64,000 nucleotides of DNA, taken from positions 496,001 through 560,000 of the forward strand of contig CAMPDV010000142.1 of the NCBI GenBank assembly GCA_946699065.1. Direction: 5' to 3'. This DNA is from Loxodes magnus (Eukaryota > Ciliophora > Karyorelictea > Loxodida > Loxodidae). The translations under genes were made by a program, and so were the position numbers. Shown piece by piece: positions 21,411-33,844 of the stretch. Position 1 is the first letter of the stretch. Each line of letters starts with the position of its first letter. The notes under the pieces are model-generated. The model was not told the DNA's origin and did no database searches. It saw only the letters and a list, made by a program, of their open reading frames with translations.

Positions 21411-24400
21411 TGCAATTTGAATTAGTTAACCATGTTTTAGTTAAGTCTCTATAGAAAGAAATTTATTTGCTCATTCTTAAAGGGAATTAAAAGGTAAGAG
21501 AACTTGCTTCTAATACTTTAAAGTTTTTACTTTGAAGTTAAAGATTTAATTGAAGCGCTTTTTTATAAAAGATAAAGATCTCTTAGTTAATCTTATCTTA
21601 GAAACCTATAAAACCTTGCTTAAAAGTATCATGATTAAATAAAGGCATGACTTATGAAAATAATTAAGCAAGACTTTGATTAAAAGATTTACTTTGATGT
21701 TTAGAAAATAAAAACTTTGATTTTAATTTCGCTGAGAATCTATCAAAAAAGGATTAAAGAATTGCTGATTTGTTAGCGTGAAATTTAGAAAATAGCTAGT
21801 AAAATTAAACTGAAGCATGTGAAGATCTAAATTAGATTCGTTTTTAAAGAACAAAATAGCCTGTAAGTCTTATTCGTCTCTTTTTTATAAATGTAATTTA
21901 TTTCTTTAAAAGCAGATTAACATTTAGTTCAAATTCATCCTTTCTATTGGTCTTACAATTTTGAATATTGCTATTATATCGTTATATCTCTAAGAGTTCT
22001 CAATCAGAGTAAGTTCTCTATTTAGACTTATGCTTATTTTAAATCCTTAATCTTTTATATTTAATTACCTCCAAATTTCATTTTATTAAACTATAAAAAT
22101 CATAAAATATAAAAGCGACTAATAATCATGAATATATAATTGGATAGCTAAAAATGTAATATTCTCCTAAAATGCTTCATAACCTTTTGACTGTTCCATT
22201 AAATTTTATTTTAGGTATTTTACTTAAATCGTCGCTCTTTCTAAATATTAATAATGCTATTGCAATTCTAATATTTGCAGGTGAGTTTATACACAGTTTT
22301 ACCTGCTAGATGCTAGCAAAGTATTTCTTAGGAATGATATTTATTTTGTTAGACTTATTATAAACTTCAAATTATTTGACCTCTTGCTCCATAATGAAAT
22401 CTAAAATTCTATTCTATTAGTAGAGCAAATTATCGATTCATCCAATATACAGGTATTGCCAAGCATTAGTTAAATAATAGCTAAATATGTCTCAATAGCT
22501 TTTATTAGCTATTATGTCTTTTTTATTTGTTTAATTAGCATCTTTAAGTCTATTATAGGATATGGAAGCTACAATTTATCTCCATTTGCTAGAGATTCTT
22601 AATTATTAGTTTAACTTAGGAAGAAAGAAGCAGCTTATAGCTTATTATAGTAGTAGATCCAAGGCTAAGTAATAATCCCTTAGATGTATTGGTTAGGCGT
22701 TTCTAATTTAAATTCCTAGATTATTTAGTTAATATATCCTATAAGCTTTAATCCCTATTAATAGTAATAAATAAGCAGACTATTATCTTTAATGTACTAA
22801 ATGCATTTCTATTTCCTCTTTGGTTGCTTCTTAATTCACTTAAGTTGTATGTTAGTAGGTTTACTATGGAATAGATTAGTCTTTTAATCTAATACTAAGC
22901 CTTTAGATAGCTATCAAATCTTTTTAACCACTAATTTTGGTATGCTAGCTTGCTAAAAGAGTTCTATTCTTTTGGCTAAAGAATGGATGAAATTATATGC
23001 ATAGAAGTTAAATTTTCTAGATCGAACCAAAGGAACAATTCAAAAAGCTATATCTAATAATTAAGCTTATATAACATAAGTCACATTAGTCATAGAACCT
23101 TAGGATACTCCTTTTGCATCTAAAGAATTTGCTAGCTTGTTTTTTATTTATATTAGCAAAACTTTATATAGAGTAAGATCTCTTTATAAATCACTCTTGG
23201 TCTATCTATCAATCATATTAAACTCTTATTTCATATTTCTAGAAGTTTAATTGAGTTTTTTCAGAGAAATAGCTTTAAATGCTACATTCCAATTATGTGA
23301 AATTGACCTATTCTGAATAATTATGTTTAAGAGATTTGCTAAATCATTAAATGTCTGAATTAGTCTTTCTTATATCAACAGTTTTTATATTATCCTTTAT
23401 TTTTTGACTTAAGGTACTTTTTTAGGAATTTTCTAAGTCTTGAAATATCTTTTTACATGTTTTTACCAACCAATTTAAAATAAATAATTTATTTATTTGG
23501 TAGGTACAAAATACCTTTAATAGCAATTGCCTCGATAAAGTGAGATCAAGTTTTTATAAATAAACAGCTTTAATTTTTCCATTCTCAACTGAAACTTTTT
23601 TTGATTTCAAGCATTTAAATCCTTTCTATAATACATTCCTTTTAGTGAACTTATTCCTTATTTAATTCCATTATCACACTCGTGTTCAACGCTTTGGTTT
23701 ATTAAACTTATTATCTTACCTAATTATCCTAACTGATATAGACTTATATTGGTTTAAGGTTAATTAGAAGCAGTGGAAGTTAACTGTACATTAAGATTAT
23801 GCTTTCAGCAAATAAGTCCTTTTGCTTATACGAACTGTATTCCATAATCTTCATACTATATTTATCTTCATTATCCCTATACTATTTATTTAAACCTTCA
23901 CTCCTAATCTTACATCAAGTATAGAGTTTTAAAGGAAGAAGCATAAAGAAGCTCTTGATAGTTCTATAAAGGTCTAAGGCGGGTGAAGCTTATTAGAATA
24001 CTGAAGAAATAATTTAAGACGAAAATTGAACTTGAAGAAGGAGGAAAACTGTTTGATTTAGTTTGAAAAGAGATCTCGATATTTAAAAATCTGCTTCTTG
24101 AAAGAAGCAAGAACTTATTATATAGTATATGCGATACTAGGTATTTTAAGACTCAAGCATTGCTTTTAAGAAGGGAGATAAAGCATAAGACTTTTATATA
24201 GTAATAAGTGGATAAATATCGTTATATTAAGAAGTGATAGAATAGCTTGAGGAAAGTACAAGAGTTAATATTAAGTAAACTAATTGCTCAACACCAGGAA
24301 TGTGTTTTGGCGAAAGAGGATTAATGATTAGCACTACAAGATTATTAAGTGCCAAAGCCATCAGAAGAACAGAGCTAATATCAATAACCAGAGATGAATT

Positions 24401-24926
24401 TATCTTTCTACTGAGAAAGGATATAAAATCTCTTGAGAAAATAAGCTTCTACTTATCTTTTTAAATAATCCCTGTAACATAGACATTAAGCAGAAATGTT
24501 ATTGAAAAGGTTGGGCATTATTTTATAGTAATGTATTTCAGGAAGTAAAATGTCATTATAAAGTAAGGAGATTATGCTCAGTATTTATATTGGATTTAGG
24601 TAGGAGAGTGCAAAACTTTAAAGACATTGAATAAAAATGCTTAAACGAAAAAATAGCATGACTTTTCGTGTCTAGTCAAGGATGTAAAGAAAGATAAACT
24701 TCGAGACGCTTGTAGCTTATAAACATTACTTAAAGAAACTCTCTATTTCCTTTCTTTGAAGCTAATATAGAATAATTCCCTTTTACTATTTAAATCTACA
24801 ATTTTCATGAGACAGAAAGTTAGTAAAAACTATATAATCACTTAGCATCTTAAAGCTTAACCCTTACCTGCTTATATAAAGATACTCTTTTTCAGATAGA
24901 CTGAAAGATAATAATTAAGATACTGA
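21411..24926 (+). CDS. Large multi-pass membrane protein with C-terminal cyclic-nucleotide-binding domains
   Basis: An ATG at 21411 (MQFELVNHVLVKSLQKEIYL) opens a long frame with many hydrophobic segments. Examples are YVSIAFISYYVFFICLISIF near 22480, MHFYFLFGCFLIHLSCMLVG near 22805, and TVFHNLHTIFIFIIPILFIQ near 23845. Several single-base corrections are needed. The soluble C-terminus holds a cNMP-binding fold: FKKGDKAQDFYIVISGQISL (near 24160), then CFGERGLM.. and RLLSAKAIRRTELISITRDE, the FGE...R.A phosphate-binding cassette. A second, partial one follows: VIIKQGDYAQYLYWIQVGEC near 24555. It may be a cyclic-nucleotide-regulated channel or transporter; I see no clear pore or Walker motif. 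The stop is probably TGA 24924-24926. The link between membrane part and CNBDs is likely, not proven. Confidence 0.65.
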
Positions 24927-24999
24927 GTATACTTAAAATACTAAGAGATAACCTTTCGCTAAATACTTTAATTTCTCTTTCATAGACTTGAACCAAAAA

Positions 25000-26760
25000 C
25001 ATCCTTAAAAAAAGGAAATTCTATAGCAATATCTCCGGTATAAAAAAATTGGTATAGGCTTGATTTTTAAAATTAAGATCTTTGCTTTATAGGAAATAAA
25101 TTCTTCATATAGACAACTTAGTTAAAGCAATTTTAATTAAATTATATTGAACTTAATCTTGTTAATGAGATGTGCAGGATTAAATAGCATAGATCTTTAG
25201 GAAATATTAAACTAGTTCGATAATCAAAATCTAGTTACCTGCAACATAATTAATATGCGAGCTAGTAACTCACTAATCTGTGTAATTTCGAACGAGTTTA
25301 TATATAGGAGCTTCATTGTGTGTATAGTAAAGTTAAATCATAAATCAAGAGTAAATACATAAGCTTAAGTGAGAGTTTTAAGCTTAATACTCAAAAAGAG
25401 CCTTGAAGGATAGAATTCAAAAAGCAAGGCTTTGGCAATAAGTTGACGCTATCAATAATATTCATTAATAAAAAAAAGAAAGTGATATCAAAAAATTAAA
25501 ATAATCTATTTAATCAGCAAAGCAATAATTAGAAACCTAAAGCTTTATAGATTTGTCTCTTTATTTAAATCTTGAGGTAAATAAAAAGGTGATACTATCT
25601 TAATTATTTTCTGATGCTAATAAAGAGTAACACGCAGAGTATTAGCTGTCGATGAGTGCGATAAAAAAACAAATAAGCGAAAAGCAGTTGTTAGTTTAAA
25701 GGTGCTAAGATACTATTAACTAGTTGAAGAGTTAAAAGAAAACCATGTAAGAAGAGATCAATAAAGTTGTGCTCTAGTTTTAACCTAAATGAATAAGTAA
25801 GTAGGAGATTATTTGTAGCAGTTTATTGACAATCTCATAGATTACTTTTATATCCATACGGGAAAGAACGGAGAAAGCATGATTACTCCTTTAAATATTC
25901 CAATCTATGAAGTCACTTTTTTAAGCAGCATAATAAAAAGCGAACAGCTGAGTATAAATATAACTTTTTGACGTTTTTTTACAAAAAAAGAAAGACAAGC
26001 AGGAATTTCTTTGGGATGTAGATTTCTTTAAACTAATAATAACTAATGTATTATTTCAGGAGGGAAACTATACTAGCAGGAGCTGATATACGTCGAAAAT
26101 GTATATGGAGAAACGATGCAAAGCCAGTAATATTCTTCGATATATCCAAGATACAACCATGGAATATGCTATTTAATAACTTGGTATACTTAATATCTGG
26201 ATTATACTATGAAAAAATAAAGTAAGTCACTCTGAATATTTTAACATAGCTGAAAAGAAATGCTATAGCATTGCTCAGATACCCCATCCTACACATAGTT
26301 GTGGAGTTAGCGTAATTAAATAATATATGTATGCTTTCGAAGGAATAAATTCAAATGATTAAGCCAGCGATTTAATTTAAGTGCATAGTCCTTAAAATTA
26401 TCAATGAGATGTGGTTAATAACAAACTTCCAATACCAATAACGTGTTTCTTTGATACTCTGAAACAGCAATGAAATATTAATTTTATCATAAACTCCTCT
26501 TAATGAGTAAAGTAAAGGTTCAACCTTAAAATTTTTAAAAACTTAATAGAGGAAAATTAAACCATTTCAAAAATTTATTCGTTTAGTGCCAGTTAAATTG
26601 AAACAGAAAGTACTGAAAAGGAAATTCTTGAAGATATTTTTTTTAGATTCCAGCCAATGGAAGTATAAAACACAATATATTTCCTTAGTAGAGGAGAACT
26701 GAGAATTTTTGACTTTTAGAACGAAAAATTGCATAAAAAGTAAGCAAGTTCTGTAGTTTA
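25000..26760 (+). CDS. Kelch-repeat protein 2 with coiled-coil N-terminal region
   Basis: The region 25560-25790 encodes a coiled coil (MSAIKKQISEKQLLVQRCQD, INQLKSQKKTMQEEINKVVL). The frame then hits TGA at 25790-25792; with one extra A it runs directly into FIDNLIDYFYIHTGKNGESM and kelch blades. Those blades are NNQCIISGGKLYQQELIYVE, NNLVYLISGLYYEK, EYFNIAEKKCYSIAQIPHPT and VIKQYMYAFEGINSNDQASD. Two more single-base corrections near 26175 and 26215 are needed. The architecture matches kelch protein 1. Alternatively the coiled coil ends at the TGA and a separate kelch gene starts at the overlapping ATG 25789. The 3' end is uncertain. Confidence 0.65.
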
Positions 26761-27359
26761 ATTTATTTTTTCTTCTTTAGCTTTCTATCTTTGGTCTCAA
26801 AGTACCATAAAGCACTTTAAATCAGAGTTTAAATTCATAAATTCAAAAATTATAAACTTAACCAATAAAAGCTAAATCAATAATGCAATTCTCTTATCTA
26901 CTGTTGTCTTTCTAGTTAAAAAATGTTAATAATTAGCTTATTATAAACAAGCTACTTAATACGTGTTTGCTTATTTAACTTATAAAGATTTAAAATTTAT
27001 CAATACAGTACTTAGAAATTGAACTTCTAGTAACGCTCTTTTTCATCAGATTAAAGTTAAATATAAAAAAGCAATGCTCCTTTAAAATTCGTCATCCTAA
27101 AATTTAAAGCTATAATCCTATCTTATTGGAACTTATCAGACTTAAGCAAAAATTAATTACTTTTTTATGTCTTTTCTTGGCTCAAAAAATGATGAACTAC
27201 TTCCTACTTTTTTCATTCATCATAGCTTTTGATTATTCTATCTATGCTCATTAAAGTATGACTAATTAGGTTTGATATGCTTACTTTTTCAAAAAGTACT
27301 CCAATCTTAATTAAAACGAGCAAGTAAGAAATTTTGACCAAAATTCTATTTATTCGCAA

Positions 27360-28219
27360 AAAGTGTAAGGAAGTAAAAACTAATAATTGCAGCCTTTTTT
27401 TCTTTGATTCCTTTACTTTTTAACAAATAAAAAGCCTTCCCTAACTTGTGCTACCACCAATTCTCAATGCTGTTATTTACGGAGCGAAATAATTTAATGT
27501 TATAAAACTAGAAACCAAAAATTAAAAATTTTCCAGATTTATTAATTTCTCTAATAAGGAAATAGTTACAGTTGGTGGATACAATGAAGGTAAAGGAGAT
27601 GATAGATTGAGTATTATAAGTAAAGATAAGTTAAGGAGTTCACTATTCAAGTAAAAAGATTTGGTCCGTGCATTTGCTTTCATAGAATGCATCGCAAAAT
27701 TTTTATTTTTGGAGGAAATGGAGATTCATACTTACAGGAATGCGAAAACTTTAATATAAAAACACATGAATCTAATAAAATAAGTGATATGTCTTAAAGA
27801 AAGGAAGGATCAAGTGGTTAATATATTTAAGAAGATATTTAGTTTTTGGAGGTTTTGAAAGTGGATAATAAAACTTAATATAAGTATATAATATCAAATA
27901 TGATAAATGAAGAATTCTAGTAGTGAGACTAATACAAAATGGATATCCTATAACAGCAAAATTTAAAAATCATATTTATATTTTCAGAGAAAGGGATGAA
28001 GATATTAAAATTTTTACTATAAGCAAAATTACTCAATCAGGAAATTAAGAAAACTTAAAAGAAATAGACTTTTGCGCTTAAGTTACGAATAAGAAGATAT
28101 ATATAATTGATAAGAGCCTCCTCTATATATACAACTTAAAAAAACTAAAATGGAAAATTAAGGAAATTAAGTCACTGAAATCAAAAATCAAACAATTTTT
28201 TTCAAATTTATTTAATTGA
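27360..28219 (+). CDS. Kelch-repeat protein 3 (paralog of protein 1)
   Basis: The blades are KEIVTVGGYNEGKGDDRLSI, IFIFGGNGDSYLQECENFNI and FGGFESG..LIQVYNIKYDK, followed by HIYIFRERDEDIKIFTISKI and IIDKSLLYIYNLKKLKWKIK. They align block by block with kelch protein 1 at 20400-21030. The frame ends QFFSNLFN at TGA 28217-28219. There are at least two frame breaks (near 27640 and 27840). The N-terminal half is shorter or not resolved. It is the third member of a same-strand local family with those at 19890 and 25000, separated by other genes. Confidence 0.7.
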
Positions 28220-28429
28220 TTTAGAATAATTTAAGCTTAATAAAAAAAATTTAGGTAAATCTATTAAAAATAATTACATTGTAAATTTGTAGTGTTGTAG
28301 ACTATATATAATGAAATGACTTAGTCCAAAAATTATTTAAATAAAAAGTTGAATTTTTAAGTTAAAAAATTTATACCTAGCATCAAAAGGAGTAAAGCTA
28401 GACGAAACCTAATTTTTCGAAAATAAAAC

Positions 28430-31400
28430 CTTGATATGATTAATTAATTTTTGTTTTTCCTTAAAGGATAAAATTTATAAACAAAATAGACAATTTAGCT
28501 ATTAATCTTTTATTATTATTTCTTGTATATAATGGTTTTCTTAGTATGAATATACTTATTAAATCTTTAGCTATTTCCTTACATCAAATTCAAATAGGTT
28601 TCTCAATAATATTCAATTTTTTAATATTTAGTACTTTTATCATCTTTCTAAGTCCTATTTACTTGGCTTCTTAACTTAAGACTATAAATGTTGAATTAAT
28701 GAGGTAAGTATTATAGAACAATTCCTTTAGAATCTCTTTTCATTTACCTTCAATTATTTACATGATTTAAGGATAAAATTTTTTGATTTCAAAATGGTTT
28801 AAATATCCTACAAGCTGTTTCCTTTAGCAAGTAAATATCTTTTTCCTATATAAGAGTGCTATATAATTATAGAGTATCCCATTTATTTTATATCATAAAT
28901 TACGAACGTTGCTTACTTAATTTTAGGTTCCTTTAATTAAGCATGCTTTCTATACTGTAATACTTGATTGATAGTGACTCTAGAGAATGACTATAGGATT
29001 GAACTATGATTTTTATATTAAAATTCAATAAAATCTAAATCAGTTAGCCTTTCAAGGAAATTATGTGCTAAACAACAGTGTCGAAGAATAAATCTCCAAA
29101 ATAGATTCTAAATAGAAATGCAAATAGAGACTTATCAATTGAATTAAAGTACCTTATTTTACCATTCGAATGAGAAGATCAATAAAATAAGCAGAATATA
29201 TTAAGTTATGACTTGAGAATTCAATTAGTTGAAACAAAAGAATAACATGTTTTAGCTACCATCGTTGCATTTCAAATTTTTGAAAAAGTTGTAGAGTAAA
29301 TAAGAAGTCTAAAGAGCAAATGAAAAAGGCTTATTCATTTCTTTATCGTAAAAATAACATTATTTATTAGATCTCAAATGGCAGCTTTTTAAGCTATTAA
29401 AAGGCCTTAAAAGATAATTAGAACTAAATTCATTTATTTCTGAATCAATAATCAAGTTTGATTAATCATAGCTAATATGCTAATATTGAAGCAATCTTAA
29501 TAAAAATACCTTAGGAGACTGTATTTTAGCTAAAGAAGTATTTTCAATTCTTATCTATAATGCTAATGTGAAAATTATCCTGTAAGGCTTTGCTTATTAA
29601 TTACGCTGTCTCCAAAAATAAGCATTTTAAATTATATTGATAGAGTCAACAACTGTATTAGTATTTTAAATATTTTAACTTCTTATTTTAATATTTGCCT
29701 TGAGAATTATTTCTGAATATTGTAGTTAATTTCTAAATATAAGAAGTAGGTATAATAATGTAAAGATGGTGCTTAAATAAATTCGCAGTCGTGATTTGTT
29801 AATAGAGGAATGCATTCCAAATTACAGTTCTGTAGAAGCTCATGAAAGGAATGAGATCTGAGACTGTCTTATTTTTTATTGAATTGAATAAGAAATTTAG
29901 TAATACTTGTAATAAAAGCTTTGGTCTAAACAAGTAACTCATATACATACATTAAATCTGAATTTTTAAACCCTACTGACAAAAGCGTATTAAGGCATAA
30001 TACTTGCTTTATTTTTGATAGCCATCAATTTATAATAAAATGATCCTAGTTCTCTATTGAAAGAATATCAAAAGAATGTAATTAAGTATGAATTATAAAA
30101 TGGATAGCTTGAATAATAAATATAGCTATAAACCAATTAAACTAAAATGTATCATAACTTCATTTTTTCTCCTCACCACCCTCAGTTAAAGTTATTAAAG
30201 AACTCAACAGTAAAACTTCTCACAAATTATCGACCTTCCTCTTCATTTAAACTTGAAGAATTTCCAATCTATACAGGCGCTTCTTAGGTATACTCTTTTT
30301 AGCCTTCTTGATTTACATTTTTATGCTAAGGAAGCGAAGCTGACATTGGTTCTTTAACTCTTTGCTCTTCTTTGCATTCTTTCTTATACATATCTAATTT
30401 AGTACTAAAAGTTCGTCCGGAAAAAATCTTTTAATATCATGCTAGAAATTTACGGTTTCTACCTACATCTGCTTTTGATTTCCATTATTGTTATCCCTAA
30501 TTAAATCCATAAAGCACAAAGATTTCGATAATATTCAGCAATCATTTCAAAAAAGCTTTAAAGCGTTTATCATAATATAATGCTTTCAAGGTAAAACATC
30601 TTGATAAAATGGTAGAAAAACTCCTTTTCTTTAAATTTTAGATCATATGTAGTTAGGAAGATCATTCATTATCATTTACAATGGCCTCCTTTTATAAAAG
30701 GTCTATCTGATTTTTATCACTATTGCTAGATTAGCAAATTAAATGATAAATCTTCTTAAGAAGAACGAATAATTTTCTAACCTTAAGACTATAAAATTAA
30801 AAATTTATTCTTTTTAAGCTTAATCGACTATCTACCTGCTAGTTATTTTCAATGATTATTATCATATTTTCATTCTATAATTATAATTGAAGTTCTAGTT
30901 GAAATATCCCTTATTAAAGCAGCTTTTAAAGTATACCTTTACTAAACTCTGATCTATGTTGCTATTCATTTTATTTCCATCATTAAACGAAGAAGTTTTT
31001 AAATATAAAAGACTACTCTTACAATGCATCCATCTGTATAATGTAAGTTAAAGCTTTTTTATAGTATTTCATTTATCTTACTAGACATATCAGCATTATA
31101 TTCCTTTCTCATCACTATAATTATTCATCTATTACTAAAACTTTAAAAGACTCATTGTCTCTAGACTTTTATAAATGCTTGATTCGTAAAAATAGAAGTT
31201 AGCATATTAAATTCTCCACTCTTAGCTTGAGTAAAATACTAGCAAGCTTTTTAATTATATTTCTACCATTAAAATCTATAATTTATCTGGTAGACTTAGG
31301 AATATAGCTCATTGTCTTAGATTTATTAGTCTTATTATACTGTAAGATAATTAGAAAAAAGGAATAAGCTTTGTTTTTAATTTCAAAGGCAAATATAAGC

Positions 31401-31870
31401 TTTTTATGTCTAGATGAAATTGACAGATAAAGAAGATTACTTCATTTAATTTCACCAATTATCTTAGATATTTTACTTTTCGACTAAGATTCAGTTTCTT
31501 TAGTGATGTTCTTCAAAACCTTCTGAAAATTTTTATTTCAGTCTAGTCTTTTCCTCACTTTTTTAAGTTATATCCTTTATTTTATTATTTTTACGATTTC
31601 GAGGATTAACTTAAGCTGCTATAAAAATAATTCAATTTTAACTAAAGATATTAATAATCAATAAAAGCATTATAAATACTAAGCAGCTTTGCAGTAAATA
31701 AGATGTAATCTTTTAAGAGTGTTAAAGATAAAATTAATCAAATGAGCGATAGGAAGATTTAAAGGAAAAACCGAAATCACAAAATGGAAGTTCATATACA
31801 TTTAGAGAAAGAAGAACCTTATAGATGTTGAAAATTTTTCAAATATTTTCAAATTTCAAGCTCTAAGACA
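28430..31870 (+). CDS. Large multi-pass membrane protein, unrecognised
   Basis: This long plus-strand region reads as protein-like sequence with membrane helices: ISLHQIQIGFSIIFNFLIFS near 28580, SKILASFLIIFLPLKSIIYL near 31230 and VDLGIQLIVLDLLVLLYCKI near 31300. Soluble stretches between them include LINWIKVPYFTIRMRRSIKQ, LLKEYQKNVIKYELQNGQLE and FKVKHLDKMVEKLLFFKFQI. Many frame corrections are needed and exact ends are unknown; it could be more than one gene. I recognise no catalytic, pore or transport motif. Confidence 0.4.
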
Positions 31871-32560
31871 AATTATTTTGATTTTTAACCTAATTTAAAG
31901 ATACCATTTAAATATTTATTAACTGAAATAACTTATTTTTTAATAATTAAAGAGAAATTAAATAATTATACTTATAGAGTAAAGTGAGTAAATAAATTAC
32001 CAATACTGATAAATTAAACTTTATTTTATGTTCTAAAGGTATTTTTAGATCTCACTCTTAATGCATGTGTCTGAAATAAATTTATTCATGCTACTTCAAT
32101 TTTCATTAATTTTGTAATGTTATCTTAAGTCTCATGGCCATTCTTGTAAGCTTTAATACTATTTTGACCTTTTTTTAACTCTTATTTATTAAATCGTCAT
32201 AAATGAGACTGAAGCATTGAATTTCGGAAAGAGTACCAACCTTGGAAGTTTAAAACTGGCTCTTCCATTCCATAGTTTCATTGTCTAGTCGACTTCTACC
32301 AGAGTTATCAGCATGAGTGAGCAGGAGGTAGTTTTTTCTTGAGGAAACCATGCTTAAAAACTTATTGTATATAAAGAAATGGAAGCATTCTCTTTAAAAA
32401 TTTCGCAGATACAAGACAAACATATCCGAAATAATTAGAATAAATGACTCTCCAAAAAATCGTAAGTATACAAGTAGAAGACTAATAACTAAATGTAATA
32501 AAAAGCGCTTAAGGAGCAAACTTCGAGCTTAATCTCTAGAATGACTTTAATAAAATAAGA
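31870..32560. other. Spacer between membrane-protein gene and gag-like ORF
   Basis: This is mixed sequence with no frame I trust. The part from about 32210 on is less AT-rich and may already belong to the 5' region of the retroelement ORF that follows. Confidence 0.3.
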
Positions 32561-33080
32561 AAAATAAAATTTTAAGACTAAATTAAGTAATTATATTTAT
32601 TTGAAAGAGACTAATATGCGATATGATCAAAAGAATAAAGATAATTCAATTGTTAAGATTACAAAAAAATTATCCCATAATGATCCTATGGACGTTGAGC
32701 CAGAATTAGTGAAAGCATAAAATATTAAGAAAGAAATAAAGATCGAAATTATATTATAAAAAACCTGGACATTTCGTAAAATTCTGCTGGGGTTTCAAAT
32801 CAAATAAAAAGCTGAAAATTAGAAAATCTTAAGAAAAATAACTAAGCTGTATGTTACTCCTGAAGATAAACATTTAGATTTAAGATATTGAATGGAAAAT
32901 ATTTCATTGAGAATCTTGAAGAAACCTAATACTTCGGCATAAGTAAATATTTGGTATCAATTTAGTTCCAACTCAATAATTAAAATCAAGAAAGGCGGAA
33001 AAGTAGTAGCACCTCAATAGCGCGTTGCTCTTTTATAAAATATTTTAAAGCTTAAAAAGATTCTTTATTGAAATTTTCCC
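32560..33080 (+). pseudogene. Gag-like (LINE ORF1-type) protein remnant, copy 1
   Basis: A frame reads LSHNDPMDVEPELVKAQ at about 32665. Another gives LYYKKPGHFVKFCWGF, a zinc-knuckle relic keeping G-H-x4-C but with both leading Cys lost. Downstream QKAEN.KILRKITKLYVTPED matches the copy at 53722-54240 (QKAENLKLWRTISKLYCTAE). This shared order (N-DPMDVE, knuckle, KAEN block) defines the family. The frame is broken and it is not functional. Confidence 0.6.
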
Positions 33081-33356
33081 TAGTATAATATTCCTTTGAG
33101 AGACTTGTCATCTATAGGGTCGTGATTAAAGTGTTATCATAGAGATCTTTCTATCTGGTAACTTGAAAAATAAACGATACTCAATTCCCTATCTTTTCTC
33201 TTTGGTTCTGCCAAGAGTCTTGCTCAGTTCTGCCCACAACGTATTTACCGCTACCAGAGTTTAGGGAATCTCATTGGAAGGATCATTCCTCCCTATTTAA
33301 ATAAAATGAAATATTTTCTTGCTTAAATCTATTATTTTATAAGATTTATCTGATGC

Positions 33357-33712
33357 TGCTTTAACTTTTTATAAAAATCCATATTACTCTAAATATGTGA
33401 TTTCAAAATTATAAAAATCGATACATTTCTTTATATGTTCCTAGTATGGTAAATTAAATTTAGTGCATTTTTTAATAAAAAAACAGTATCTGAATGTGGA
33501 TTTTCTTTGATATATTACATTAATTTTTAATAAAAGGGTATTAAATTTTGAGTTGCTATATGTGTAAAAGGAAGTCAGTTTAGGTCAATAAAGCATGACT
33601 CATTGAATGTGAATTCTTAAGATCGTGACAATAAGAAATATGAGAACATTTTTTTAATATTAAATATTAATATTGAAAGAGTAGCGCTCAAACGAGGTAC
33701 TACGCGTAATCA
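33357..33712. mobile_element. LINE ORF2 fragment joined to a family-B 3' end
   Basis: The stretch 33357-33605 is homologous to 2781-3057 (coding on the minus strand, as described there). At 33606 it switches to sequence matching the last 100 bp of the family-B element (GAGAACATTTTTTTAATATT and the hairpin, here decayed at 33675-33712). At 2781-3057 the same LINE sequence is followed instead by the inverted RT core. Both breakpoints fall at the same GAATTCTTAAGATC motif. Confidence 0.65.
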
Positions 33713-33807
33713 TATTTATTTAATAATGATCATTTTTCATAATTTCTAACTCTCTATCAATTTTAACTTTATATTCGTATGTTTTTTCATTATTTTATAG
33801 TTTATTA

Positions 33808-33830
33808 AATTAAATTAAATTAAATTAAAA
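33808..33830. repeat. ATTAA microsatellite at retroelement 3' end
   Basis: Four to five tandem copies of ATTAA lie directly downstream of the minus-strand gag-like ORF. They look like a retroelement 3' tail repeat. Confidence 0.6.
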
Positions 33831-33844
33831 ATTTTAAGGCTAAT

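Noticed and set aside
13280..26230. Programmed ribosomal frameshifting at TAA-containing sites
   Set aside because: Several shifts have a TAA nearby, but TAA is a very common Gln codon here and there is no consistent slippery sequence.
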